64,000 nt of DNA from an uncultured Acidimicrobiales bacterium (lineage in GTDB: Bacteria > Actinomycetota > Acidimicrobiia > Acidimicrobiales > SHLQ01): the NCBI GenBank assembly GCA_938038815.1, contig CALHTF010000005.1:1-64000 (forward strand). The letters run 5' to 3'. A model generated the notes under the pieces. It worked only from the letters and a program-made list of their open reading frames with translations, was not told the origin of the DNA and made no database searches. Below, piece after piece: positions 10,001 through 17,141 of this stretch; position 1 is the first letter of the stretch; each line of letters starts with the position of its first letter. Both the position numbers and the translations under genes were made by a program.

Positions 10001-10387
10001 GACCTGTGGTCGACCGGCGTGTCGCCCGATGGTCACCCCACCAAGTTTGTTCGCCCCCAGCTCGACGAGATGGGGGTCATCACGGCGATTGGCCTGCGCG
10101 ACGCCCCAGCCAACACGAAGGTGGTGGTGGCAGGTGTGGTCACCCACCGGCAACGGCCTCAGACCGCGGGTGGCACCACGTTCATCAACCTCGAAGACGA
10201 AACCGGGCTGATCAACATCGTTTGCTCGAAAGGCTGCTGGACGCATCACGCCAAGGTCGCAAAGTCGGCCCCGGCCATGTTGGTGAAAGGCCGCCTCGAA
10301 AAGAACGAGGGGGTTATCAACGTCATCGCCGAAAAGCTCGAAGCCCTACCGGTCCGCACCCCAATCCCGTCGCGAGACTTTCGTTAA
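7046..10387 (+). CDS. dnaE2: Error-prone DNA polymerase III alpha subunit DnaE2 (ImuC)
   Basis: A 1113-residue C-family polymerase of the DnaE2/ImuC type, the translesion enzyme of the mycobacterial-type SOS mutasome. The start MGFNNPPMPWSEIERRL resembles mycobacterial DnaE2. A PHP domain follows (ELHCHSNFSFLDGAS with His66 and His68, and ITDHNGFYG). The palm aspartates are Asp458 and Asp460 in PPDIDIDFES and Asp601 in VKFDLLGLG. The C-terminal OB fold is at about 1020-1060 (VVVAGVVTHRQRP, FINLEDETG). It lacks the long C-terminal tail of replicative DnaE1. The perfect LexA box just upstream predicts SOS control. imuA and imuB, its usual partners, are not in this window. Confidence 0.95.
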   Translation: MGFNNPPMPWSEIERRLSDRPAGPRNKDEEFPGDGGDSPAWTRKRADYEAPAVPRYKSSTRYAELHCHSNFSFLDGASDPDELVEEGVALGLEAMAITDHNGFYGVVRFAEAARAHGMPTVFGAEMSLNMDKPQMGMADPAGEHLLVLARNPQGYAHLGRAISEAQMAGEKGAPRIGYERMVELGASGDWLVLTGCRKAAVPAALEREGPAAARRALEMLVDGFGRNNVVVELWDHGQPLDSARNDAMARLAMEVGVDVVATNNVHYHAPKRRRLATAMAAVRARRSLDDIDAWLPAAASAHLRSGDEQARRFARYPGVVERAAELALDCAFDLQLVAPELPPYPCPDGHDEMSWLRELTERGAAHRYGPRGSERVPGAYEQIDHELDLIEQLGFPGYFLVVWDIVEFARVNNIYCQGRGSAANSAVCYALGITKADAVSLGLLFERFLSPERDGPPDIDIDFESGRREEVIQYVYERYGREYTAQVANVITYRSKSAVRDVAKALGYSTGQQDAFSKSLDRWSSLSTQDAHEEGLPSQVFELAAELEHAPRHLGIHSGGMVICDRPIVEVCPVEWGRMENRSVLQWDKEDCARTGLVKFDLLGLGMLSALHLSVDLIAEFYQDDAGNPLELDLALLPQEAEVYDMICAADTIGVFQIESRAQMATLPRLRPRCFYDLVVEIALIRPGPIQGGSVHPYIRRRNGEEPVTYLHPLLEKSLAKTLGIPLFQEQLMQMAIDVGGFTPGQADELRQAMGSKRSRERMEALRAQMYAGMAERGITGDIAETLWEKLAAFASYGFPESHSVSFAYLVYSSSWVKHHYPAAFCAGLLNAQPMGFYSPHSLVQDARRHGVVVHTPDINASAAGATLEPVDDGSDEMAVRLGLSSVRHVGDDLAKAIAAGQPYESMEDVARAHDLTLPVLESMSTAGVFDSVLAAAESPRAARRQALWSAGAVAQGSPNKLAGIVTGVEAPTLPGMSDHELAMADLWSTGVSPDGHPTKFVRPQLDEMGVITAIGLRDAPANTKVVVAGVVTHRQRPQTAGGTTFINLEDETGLINIVCSKGCWTHHAKVAKSAPAMLVKGRLEKNEGVINVIAEKLEALPVRTPIPSRDFR

Positions 10388-10388
10388 C

Positions 10389-10432
10389 CAGTGTCTCGTG
10401 AGGCAGTGTCTCCTCAGGCAGTGACTAGGTAA
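10389..10432. repeat. Three tandem copies of a 15-base unit between convergent genes
   Basis: CAGTGTCTCGTGAGG, CAGTGTCTCCTCAGG and a shorter, diverged CAGTGACTAGGTAA follow one another directly after the dnaE2 stop. The third copy overlaps the end of the coiled-coil gene on the other strand and contains its stop codon. Role unknown. Confidence 0.6.
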
Positions 10433-10931
10433 CAAGGGCGGTGATTACGGCGACCGCGTTGGCGATCGTGCCGCCGATTACCAGCCGCTCAAGATGCACC
10501 CGCATCTTGTTCATCTCGGTGCGTAGGCCACTGTCGAGTTCGGCCATATTGCCTTTGAGTTCGGTTCGGAGTTCGGCCATGTCGCCTTTGAGTTCGGTTC
10601 GGAGTTCGGCCATGTCGCCCGTGAGTTCGGTTCGGAGTTCGGCCATGTCGCCTTTAAGTTCGGTCCGAAGAGCGGCCATATCGCCTGTGAGTTCGATGCG
10701 CAGTTGGGCCATTTCGGTGCGAAGGTCGCTGCGCAACTCGGCCATCTCACCGCGCAGCTCAGCCATTTCGCCCCGCAGTTCGGTGCCGAATGCATGCATG
10801 TCGGTCCGCAGCACGAGTTGGTCTGCGGGTTGTGCGGGTAAGAGTTCCATCAGGCTGTTCGCTGGTTGAGTGCCGATGGCGACCTCGAGCCGGGTAAAGA
10901 GGTCGCGACGTTCTTTGTCGGTGATCGACAT
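10425..10931 (-). CDS. Coiled-coil protein with 11-residue repeats and C-terminal membrane segment
   Basis: A 168-residue protein beginning MSITDKERRDLFTRLE. Its central part is a long run of 11-residue repeats close to GDMAELRTELK, an 11-mer pattern typical of extended right-handed or straight coiled coils. After HLERLVIGG comes a single hydrophobic segment (TIANAVAVITALV), which should anchor the C-terminus in the membrane. The layout recalls DUF1640/CCDC90-like tail-anchored coiled-coil proteins, but I cannot assign a family. ATG 10931 was preferred over the 97-codon upstream extension, which runs antisense into the PEBP gene. Function unknown; possibly a membrane-tethered spacer or oligomerisation protein. 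Confidence 0.7.
   Translation of the reverse strand: MSITDKERRDLFTRLEVAIGTQPANSLMELLPAQPADQLVLRTDMHAFGTELRGEMAELRGEMAELRSDLRTEMAQLRIELTGDMAALRTELKGDMAELRTELTGDMAELRTELKGDMAELRTELKGNMAELDSGLRTEMNKMRVHLERLVIGGTIANAVAVITALVT
10536..10700. repeat. Five tandem 33-base units inside the coiled-coil gene
   Basis: Units of 33 bases start at 10536, 10569, 10602, 10635 and 10668 with GAGTTCGGCCAT or a close variant; the last is more diverged. Each encodes one 11-residue coiled-coil repeat. Near-identity at DNA level, including synonymous positions, suggests recent tandem duplication and possible length variation between strains. Confidence 0.9.
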
Positions 10932-11031
10932 AGTGATGTTCTCATTTGTTTTCAGGTTTCGTCTAGAGGAATGTCTTGGCGCATTCCTGAAGCCTGAAGG
11001 AGAACGTATCGGCCTGGTCTGACAGCGACCG

Positions 11032-11679
11032 TTACCCGATGAGGATGCCGAGCAACGACGACCGGCTGATGTTTTGGCGGTCGAGGGTGTCGAGGACGGC
11101 CAGGGTTTCGTGGTCGGCGTTGAGGCCGAGCGGGGTGGCCAAAGCGTAGAGCTGGAAGCGGTAGCGGTGGACGGTGCCGAGCGCCTTCGAGGGGGCGAAC
11201 CACCCGTACTGGCCGGCGCCATTGCGGTGCTCGACTACTCCAGGCGGAAGCTCGCCTTCCCCAAAGCCCGGGGTGGTGGCCGGAATCCCCGAAACGATCC
11301 AGTGCACAAAATTGCTGTTGTCGACATCGGTGGCGACCAGAACCAGCTCGACGGCCTCGGGCGGCACGTTGACGAAGGTGAAGGCCGGCCAGAGGCCAAC
11401 ACCCACCGAGGTGAATGCCTCGCTCAGTTCGGCGCCCGCTTCAAACGACGGACTCAGCAGTTCGAAGCCGTCAACCCCAGCCTCGGCAAGGGGAATCACC
11501 GACTGCACTTCGTCGGGTCCGCTTCCGTCGGCGGCCACGAAGGCATCTCGTTGGGTCTCGGGCCCAAGTTCGCGACCGGTCGTGGCCGGCGAACACGCAG
11601 CGGCGCCAACCACGCACACAACGGCGACCGCAACTGGTCGAAGCCACCGGGCAGAAAGGGAAGGGGAGAAGCCAAACAT
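11032..11679 (-). CDS. PEBP/YbhB-YbcL family lipoprotein
   Basis: A 215-residue protein with a lipoprotein signal: basic and hydrophobic N-terminus, then VVGAAAC with Cys29 as lipidation site. The mature part is a phosphatidylethanolamine-binding-protein fold. Family signatures: AFTFVNVPPEAVELVLVATD (the P-x-G/E-V-x-x-L-x-L-x-x-x-D region), FVHWIVSGIP, NGAGQYGWFAP, HRYRFQLYAL and the glycine/leucine-rich end. Bacterial YbhB/YbcL proteins bind small anionic ligands but their roles are poorly known. It should face the cell exterior as a lipoprotein. It lies about 100 bases upstream of the coiled-coil gene on the same strand and is divergent from the MgtE-type transporter. Confidence 0.82.
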   Translation of the reverse strand: MFGFSPSLSARWLRPVAVAVVCVVGAAACSPATTGRELGPETQRDAFVAADGSGPDEVQSVIPLAEAGVDGFELLSPSFEAGAELSEAFTSVGVGLWPAFTFVNVPPEAVELVLVATDVDNSNFVHWIVSGIPATTPGFGEGELPPGVVEHRNGAGQYGWFAPSKALGTVHRYRFQLYALATPLGLNADHETLAVLDTLDRQNISRSSLLGILIG

Positions 11680-11766
11680 CGAACTTTGACCCTATCGGCA
11701 GCCAAACGCCGATTTCACTCACCGATCGGTGGAGATTCAGGTCAGGCAGCGATACTTGTTCTGACC

Positions 11767-13020
11767 ATGTCGTTTCTTCGGACTCTCGTGGCGCGCCTGC
11801 GCGCCTTGACCTTGGATCGCCTTCGCGCGCTTCTGGGGCCCGACGAGACCGGTGTGCGGCAGAGTTTGGCGGCGCTGGTGTTGTCGTCGATCGCCATGAT
11901 CGTGGGTGGGCTCACGCTCGCCGCCTCGACCGACACCCTCGAGGAATTGCCGGGGTTGTTGTTGTTGGTTCCGGCGGCGATTGCCTTGCGGGGCAACGTG
12001 TTTGGTTCGCTCGGGTCGCGGCTCGGCACCGCGATCACTATGGGTACCTTCACCCTCAGCCCCCGACTCGACACGATCTCGGGACAGAACATCGTCGGCT
12101 CGATTGGGTTGTCGCTCGGTCTGTCGGTTTTGGCGGCGTTTCTGGCCAAGCTCGTGGCGATCGTGTTCAGTATCTCGCCCACGATGGGACTCGACGATTT
12201 CATCGTGGTGTCGGTGGTGGGTGGTGTGCTCGCCAGCGTGGTCGTGTTGGCCATCACCCTCGTGCTGGCCGCCGGGTCGGTGAAGTACGGGTGGAACCTC
12301 GACAACGTGACCGCTCCGTTGGTTACCGGCGTCGGCGATGTGGTCACCCTGCCAGCGCTGCTGCTGGCCTCGCTGCTCACCCGTCGGGCCGGGATCACCA
12401 CCACCCTCGCCGTAGCGGTGACGATCATCGGACTCATCGCATCGGTAGCGATGTTGCGCACCGCGCTGCCCGAACTTCGCCGCATCGCCATCGAGTCCTT
12501 CCCCGTGTTGAGCGTGGCGGTGATTCTCGACCTGGTGGCCGGCATCACGGTCGAGAAACGGCTCGACCAATTCTCTGAACATGAGGCGCTGCTGATCTTG
12601 TTGCCGTGTTACTTCGGTGCCGCTGGCTCGTTGGGCGGGATCTTGTCGAGTCGCCTTTCGACCAAGTTTCACCTGGGTGTGATCAGCCCCGGCCCGTGGC
12701 CCGCCCGTGCCGCCCGCGGCGATATCCGCACCATCTTCTTGTTATCGATCCCGGTTTTCGCCATGACCGCCTTCTTCGCTCAGGTAGCGGCTAGTGCGTT
12801 TGGGTTCTCGAGCCCGGGTGTCTTCGAACTGATCAGCGTCGCCGTGGTTGGTGGCTTGTTCGCCACCCTCTTTGTGGTGGCCGTTTCGTACTACGGCACC
12901 CTCGCTGCCGTGCGGCTTGGCTTTGACCCCGATACCTACGGAATCCCGATCGTCACCTCAACGCTCGACTTTGTGGGCGCCTTCACCCTCATCCTCGCCA
13001 TCGTCGTGGTGGGGATCTAG
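11767..13020 (+). CDS. MgtE/SLC41-type divalent cation transporter (membrane domains only)
   Basis: A 417-residue integral membrane protein with about ten hydrophobic segments. It contains two copies of the MgtE membrane domain, visible from repeated elements such as LLLLVPAAIALRGNVFGSLGSRL in the first half and LLILLPCYFGAAGSLGGILSSRL in the second. The cytoplasmic N and CBS domains of classical MgtE are absent, giving the duplicated SLC41-like form also found in archaea. MgtE proteins carry Mg2+ and related ions. The next gene encodes a PhoU/TrkA-type cytoplasmic protein and probably supplies the missing regulation. ATG 11767 was chosen because the protein then starts just before a basic region and the first membrane helix. 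Confidence 0.85.
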   Translation: MSFLRTLVARLRALTLDRLRALLGPDETGVRQSLAALVLSSIAMIVGGLTLAASTDTLEELPGLLLLVPAAIALRGNVFGSLGSRLGTAITMGTFTLSPRLDTISGQNIVGSIGLSLGLSVLAAFLAKLVAIVFSISPTMGLDDFIVVSVVGGVLASVVVLAITLVLAAGSVKYGWNLDNVTAPLVTGVGDVVTLPALLLASLLTRRAGITTTLAVAVTIIGLIASVAMLRTALPELRRIAIESFPVLSVAVILDLVAGITVEKRLDQFSEHEALLILLPCYFGAAGSLGGILSSRLSTKFHLGVISPGPWPARAARGDIRTIFLLSIPVFAMTAFFAQVAASAFGFSSPGVFELISVAVVGGLFATLFVVAVSYYGTLAAVRLGFDPDTYGIPIVTSTLDFVGAFTLILAIVVVGI

Positions 13021-13101
13021 CGCCAGTGAGCAACCAATGAGCAGTGCCGCGTTCTTCTTCTTCAACCCACAAACCCCTACAGTCTGAAAACCGACAGGAT
13101 T

Positions 13102-14334
13102 ATGGACGACAAACCGAGAAACTTACGCACGATGCTGGCGGAGGCGAAAGACACCTCCGAACTCATGGTCGACCTTGCCTATGCCGCCGTGTACTTCGGC
13201 GATCCCGATATGGCCGAAGAGGTAGGCGAGCTTGAGGAGCGCATCACCGACCTGGTGGCCGATATGCGCACGCTGTGCGTGCTTGCGGTGCGTAGCCCGA
13301 AAGAAGCCAAGGCAATGTCGTCGGTGCTGCAAGTGATCTCGGCGATGGAACGGATCGCCAACGACGCGGTCGATGTTGCCCGGGTGGTTACCCACCAGCT
13401 TGGGATTCCGCGTCAGCTGCTGGTCGACCTGGCCGACGCAGAAGAGGTTTCGCACCGCGTGTTGGTGAGCGAAGGCTCGCACATGGCTCACCGGCCGCTG
13501 GCCGCTCTCGAACTTCCGGTCGCCGCCGGTATGCGGGTAATGGCGGTGCGTCGCGAGCGCAGCTGGATCACCAGCTTGTCGGGTGAAAGCGTGCTCGTTC
13601 CTGGCGACGTGTTGTTCCTGCGGGGCTCACCGGCGGGGATCGGCCGGCTCCGTCAGCTTGCCGCCGCACCCGAGTGGCAGCCGCCGGTGGCCGAAGAAGA
13701 AACGATCGTCACCGACCTCGACCGGGCGGTCGACGTGTTGGTCGAGATGAAGAACCTGTCGGAGGTCGCGGTGGGACTTGCGTACTCGGCGATCGTGCTG
13801 AACGACCGTGGGTTGGTGGCCGAGGTCCGTCACCTGCAAGACCGGCTCGACGAAATGAAGGACCGCCTCGAGTTGTGGGTGTTGCGGGCCGCGTCGGACA
13901 ACATCGACCCGTCGCCGCTGCGAGGGTTGTTGCATCTGGCCGAAGCCGCCGAAGACATTGGCGACCAGGCCCAGCAGATGGTGGCGCTCGTCGACGCCCA
14001 GACCGATGTGCATCCGGTGCTCGGGCTTGCGCTCGGCGAATCCGACGAAGTGGTCATGCAGGTGCCCGTCGCGGCGGGCAGTAACTGCGAGAACCGTACG
14101 CTCGCCGAGCTCCAGCTCGACATCGAACCCGGATTCGACGTGCTCGCTATCCGCCGCGGCGGCGGGTACCTCTACCGACCCGGCGGCCGAGCGCAGCTGG
14201 TGGTGAATGACGAGCTGATCACCGTCGGACCCGACGAAGGCCGCAGCTTGCTGGCTTCGTTGTGCGGGTGGGATCTCATCGACGACGACGACACCGGCGA
14301 AAGCGAGCTCGTGCCTCAGGGCGGGCGCAACTAG
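13102..14334 (+). CDS. PhoU-like / TrkA-C (RCK_C) tandem domain protein, likely MgtE partner
   Basis: A 410-residue soluble protein with an internal duplication. Each half has a PhoU-like helical domain (first: KDTSELMVDLAYAAVYFGD; second: KNLSEVAVGLAYSAIVLND), followed by a TrkA-C domain (first: ALELPVAAGMRVMAVRRERSW with VPGDVLFLRG; second: ELQLDIEPGFDVLAIRRGGGY with NDELITVGPDEG). TrkA-C domains bind small ligands and gate cation transporters. PhoU-TrkA proteins are commonly encoded beside MgtE-like transporters, notably in archaea. It lies 81 bases after the transporter gene on the same strand. Cytoplasmic regulation of that transporter is therefore a good inference, not demonstrated. Confidence 0.83.
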   Translation: MDDKPRNLRTMLAEAKDTSELMVDLAYAAVYFGDPDMAEEVGELEERITDLVADMRTLCVLAVRSPKEAKAMSSVLQVISAMERIANDAVDVARVVTHQLGIPRQLLVDLADAEEVSHRVLVSEGSHMAHRPLAALELPVAAGMRVMAVRRERSWITSLSGESVLVPGDVLFLRGSPAGIGRLRQLAAAPEWQPPVAEEETIVTDLDRAVDVLVEMKNLSEVAVGLAYSAIVLNDRGLVAEVRHLQDRLDEMKDRLELWVLRAASDNIDPSPLRGLLHLAEAAEDIGDQAQQMVALVDAQTDVHPVLGLALGESDEVVMQVPVAAGSNCENRTLAELQLDIEPGFDVLAIRRGGGYLYRPGGRAQLVVNDELITVGPDEGRSLLASLCGWDLIDDDDTGESELVPQGGRN

Positions 14335-14371
14335 GTCGCAAGCCAACAAACCTCACTAGTATCGCGCCGAC

Positions 14372-15301
14372 ATGAGTTCCGCACCTGAACCTTCGGCCCC
14401 CAGCTACGAGGGCTATCGAATCCTCACCCTGCACGCTCATCCCGACGATGAGTCGAGCAAGGGTGCAGCCAGCATCGCCAAGTACAAGGCCGGCGGAGCG
14501 ACCACGGTGTTGGTGTGCGCGACCGGTGGGGAAGAGGGCGACATCTTGAACCCCGCGCTCGACCGCGACGAGGTGCGCGACAACCTGAAGTTGGTGCGCG
14601 AGGCCGAACTCGCCGACGCGGCCAAGATCATCGGCTACGACACCGTCATCATGCTCGGTTACCGAGATTCCGGAATGGAAGATTCCGAGGCCAACAAGAA
14701 CCCCGAGTGTTTCTGGCAGGCTCCGGTCGACGAAGCGGTCGACAAGCTGGTCGAGATTCTGCGTATCCATCGTCCGCATGTCTTTGTGACCTACAGCGAC
14801 GACCAGCAGGGATACCGCCACCCCGATCATCTGCGGGTTCACGACATCAGCGTGCCGGCCTTCGAACTGGCCGCCGACGCCAGCTATCGCCCCGACCTCG
14901 GCCCAGCCTGGTCGGTGTCGAAGATGTACTACACCACCTGGGCTCGGTCGCGGCTGGTTGCGTTGCACGAGAAGTACGCCGAACTCGGGCTCGAGTCGCC
15001 GTACACCGAGGACTGGTTTAAGCGCCCCGACCAAGATCACCGAGTGACCACGCGGATCGAGATCGGCGACTATTTCCATGTGCGAGGCGCGGCCCTGAAA
15101 GCCCACGCCACCCAGGTCGACCCCGAGTCGCCGTTTTGGTTCGGGTTGCCCGACGACGCCGCCCGCGACGCCTACCCGTACGACGACTACATCATGGGTC
15201 GCGCCCTCGTGCCGATCGAGACCCCCGAAACCGACATGTTCGCCGGAATCGTCCTGGGCGAGGCCGACGCGATCGTGCTGACCGACTCGGCGAGCGAGTA
15301 A
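14372..15301 (+). CDS. mca: Mycothiol S-conjugate amidase
   Basis: A 309-residue LmbE-family zinc amidase. It cleaves the amide bond of mycothiol S-conjugates, releasing mercapturic acids for export during detoxification. Zinc motifs are seen: LTLHAHPDDESSKG at about 19-31 (His23, Asp26) and GYRHPDHLRVHD at about 148-158. The opening is the form typical of Mca rather than its paralogue MshB, which normally reads FVHAHPDDE. Length agrees with Mca. Its presence implies that the organism makes mycothiol, a trait of actinobacteria. The SCP2-like gene begins two bases after the stop codon, so the two are co-translated or coupled. Confidence 0.88.
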   Translation: MSSAPEPSAPSYEGYRILTLHAHPDDESSKGAASIAKYKAGGATTVLVCATGGEEGDILNPALDRDEVRDNLKLVREAELADAAKIIGYDTVIMLGYRDSGMEDSEANKNPECFWQAPVDEAVDKLVEILRIHRPHVFVTYSDDQQGYRHPDHLRVHDISVPAFELAADASYRPDLGPAWSVSKMYYTTWARSRLVALHEKYAELGLESPYTEDWFKRPDQDHRVTTRIEIGDYFHVRGAALKAHATQVDPESPFWFGLPDDAARDAYPYDDYIMGRALVPIETPETDMFAGIVLGEADAIVLTDSASE

Positions 15302-15303
15302 CC

Positions 15304-15699
15304 ATGGCCCAGTACCTTTCCGAACAATGGTGTGCTCGTTACCAAGAGCTTGGCGCCCAGCTGCCCAAGCGCGACGGCCTGAACGTCATCACGCAGTACG
15401 TGGTCGAGAAGACCCCCGACGGCAACATCCGCTACTACGACGTGGTGACCGACGGCCAGATCACCGAGGTATCGCTCGGCAAACACAAAGAAGCGACCAT
15501 CAAGGTCACCTGGCGCTACGACTACGCGATGAAAATGCTGGCCGGCGAACTCGGTCACGACGCGGCCTACATGCAAGGCCGGATCAAGGTCGAAGATGAC
15601 TACCGCACGTGGCTGTTCGAGTTGGGCGAGCTCCTTCGCAGCCCCGAATACGACCAGTTCCGCGCTGCCCTCCACGCCGACACCGAATTCCAGCCCTAA
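15304..15699 (+). CDS. SCP2-like sterol/lipid-binding domain protein
   Basis: A 131-residue protein with the outline of a small bacterial SCP2 domain. It has an N-terminal helix (SEQWCARYQELGAQL), central strands (YYDVVTDGQITEVSLG, EATIKVTWRYDYAMKML), and the G-x-x-x-A-x-M-x-G-R-x-K-V-x-x-D stretch (GHDAAYMQGRIKVEDD) typical of the family. SCP2 proteins bind hydrophobic ligands in a pocket. The ligand here is unknown. It starts two bases after mca, so it is probably produced with it. The ATG at 15304 was chosen over an upstream extension that lies inside mca. A 52-nt hairpin element begins directly after its stop. Confidence 0.65.
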   Translation: MAQYLSEQWCARYQELGAQLPKRDGLNVITQYVVEKTPDGNIRYYDVVTDGQITEVSLGKHKEATIKVTWRYDYAMKMLAGELGHDAAYMQGRIKVEDDYRTWLFELGELLRSPEYDQFRAALHADTEFQP

Positions 15700-15751
15700 C
15701 CCCGAAATTTTCGGGTGGAACCCGCCCAGAGCGGGTCAAGCGCGATCAGAA
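15700..15751 (+). repeat. 52-nt gene-end hairpin element, copy A
   Basis: It begins with CCCCGAAATTTTCG one base after the stop of the SCP2-like gene. It contains the stem ACCCGC/GCGGGT and ends with CGCGATCAGAA. It matches copy B (61500-61551) at 45 of 52 positions with no gaps, and the same design is found as copy C at 31358-31409. It lies between two convergent genes and probably terminates transcription. Confidence 0.8.
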
Positions 15752-15758
15752 GTTGGGT

Positions 15759-16589
15759 TTAGCCGAGGCGTTGCAGTGCGCAGATTTCTCGGTAGCTAAC
15801 CGCTTCGATGAGGTTGCGATCCATCGCCTGTAGCAGGCCCGAATCGCCGACCAACAGATCGAGATCGCTCACTCGAGCGGTCCAGTCCGGATCGGCGGCT
15901 CGTAGCTCGGGCGAATCGATCGCCGGTTCGAGCACAAGTTCGGTGACCCCGGGCTCAAGCGAAGACAACAGCTCTTCGAATGCGTCGCGCTCGAGACCTC
16001 GGGCAAAGACAACCTGGTCGGGCAACAAGATGTTCTCTTCGACGGCCAGCCCGCGGAACGGGAAGCCGGTTTGGGCCTCGGTGGTCGCGCCACCCAGTCG
16101 CAACGGCAGCCGGTATTCGCAGCTGAGGTCGAGCAACACATCGAAGAACTCGGGGCGCTGCTGAAGCGCACCACGCATCGTGGCGAGGTGCGTCACGCGA
16201 AATCCCCAGAGAACAGCCCGCTCGACCTGGGCTCGGCACTCTCGACGGACCTCTTCGAGGTCGGCGTGGTCCCAGAGGTCGTCGAGGGTTCGCGGGAATC
16301 CGCCTTCGCCGTCGAACAACGAGGGCGACGACGTGATGGGCCCCCACCGAAGCGTTTCGAGTTCGGCGTTGAGGGTCAACAACACACCGGTGTTCTCGCC
16401 CCGGTAGTTCGCTGCCGCGTGACGGGCCCAGGGGCCGGGGATCGAAACGGTGGCACCGGTGGCGATGCCCGAACGGACTGCCGAATACACGCCTTCGGTC
16501 GCGGCGTGGCTAGTGCCGAGTTGGTCGGCGGTGATCAGCAGCGCTCGGGTCGATGCGGAATACCCGAGACGTTCGGCGAGGGCGCTCAT
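15759..16589 (-). CDS. ChbG/YdjC-like protein lacking metal ligands (probable pseudoenzyme)
   Basis: A 276-residue protein with the overall pattern of ChbG/HpnK-type carbohydrate deacetylases: LLITADQLGTSHAATEGV near the N-terminus, IPGPWARHAAANY, GVLLTLNAE, VTHLATMRGALQQRPEF and a helical C-terminus. In active members metal is bound by the second Asp of ADDFG, a His in G-x-H-L-x-L, and a His in S-H-Q-H. Here these positions read ADQLG, GVLLTL and ATMRGAL, so all three ligands appear replaced. Loss of catalysis with retention of the fold is inferred; a changed metal site is the alternative. It is convergent with the SCP2-like gene and shares the hairpin element between them. Confidence 0.65.
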   Translation of the reverse strand: MSALAERLGYSASTRALLITADQLGTSHAATEGVYSAVRSGIATGATVSIPGPWARHAAANYRGENTGVLLTLNAELETLRWGPITSSPSLFDGEGGFPRTLDDLWDHADLEEVRRECRAQVERAVLWGFRVTHLATMRGALQQRPEFFDVLLDLSCEYRLPLRLGGATTEAQTGFPFRGLAVEENILLPDQVVFARGLERDAFEELLSSLEPGVTELVLEPAIDSPELRAADPDWTARVSDLDLLVGDSGLLQAMDRNLIEAVSYREICALQRLG

Positions 16590-16685
16590 CTCTCGAACTT
16601 ACCGAATCGCACACAGTCGACCACGAGCGGGCCAGTTCGGTCGTCAACTTTTCCCTGCGGTCGTGGGTCACTACCTTCGTGAGCG

Positions 16686-17141
16686 ATGGAAAGTCGGGAC
16701 GGCGGGAGCGCGGGCTACAACGCGCAGGAATGGGCAGCGGCGGGAATCGTCGCTGCCGGGGCGGTTGTGGTGGGCACCGCAGCAAGTCTGGGGTCGCGGG
16801 CGACGCTGGTTGTCGCGGTCTGCGCACTGGCCGCCATTTCGGCCGGTCGTGCGGGCTGGCGGAGCAAGAACGTGATTTGGGCGCTGGCGTCGATCATCGC
16901 TGTGTTGATGATGTCGAGCACGATTATTCATCACGCGGTCGGCGATCTCGACGCGGCGCATCCGGCGTGGCGAGCGGTTCAGCTCGCCCAATTCTGGTCG
17001 GTTGCGATCCTGGTCACCGTTGGATTCTGGATCGGGAGTCGCCCGTTTCTCTCCTGGCGATCCGGTCGTCGGGCCGCCCACGCTACGGCTGTCGGAATCG
17101 TCGCCGGATCGGTGGGCGTTGTGCTGCTCGACGCTCGATGA
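16686..17141 (+). CDS. Small polytopic membrane protein
   Basis: A 151-residue protein with about four hydrophobic segments (IVAAGAVVVGTAASLG, LVVAVCALAAISAG, ASIIAVLMMSSTIIHHAV, FWSVAILVTVGFWIG, plus a last stretch AVGIVAGSVGVVLL). No enzymatic motif seen. Its TGA stop overlaps the ATG of the next gene (ATGA), which predicts translational coupling. The next protein is also membrane-embedded at its N-terminus. The two may be subunits of one complex, or a split form of a single longer membrane sensor. No family recognised. Confidence 0.6.
   Translation: MESRDGGSAGYNAQEWAAAGIVAAGAVVVGTAASLGSRATLVVAVCALAAISAGRAGWRSKNVIWALASIIAVLMMSSTIIHHAVGDLDAAHPAWRAVQLAQFWSVAILVTVGFWIGSRPFLSWRSGRRAAHATAVGIVAGSVGVVLLDAR

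Noticed and set aside
10536-10700. Regular 33-base repeats considered as a CRISPR array
   Set aside because: There are no spacers; the units are contiguous, keep a coding frame and encode an 11-residue coiled-coil repeat.
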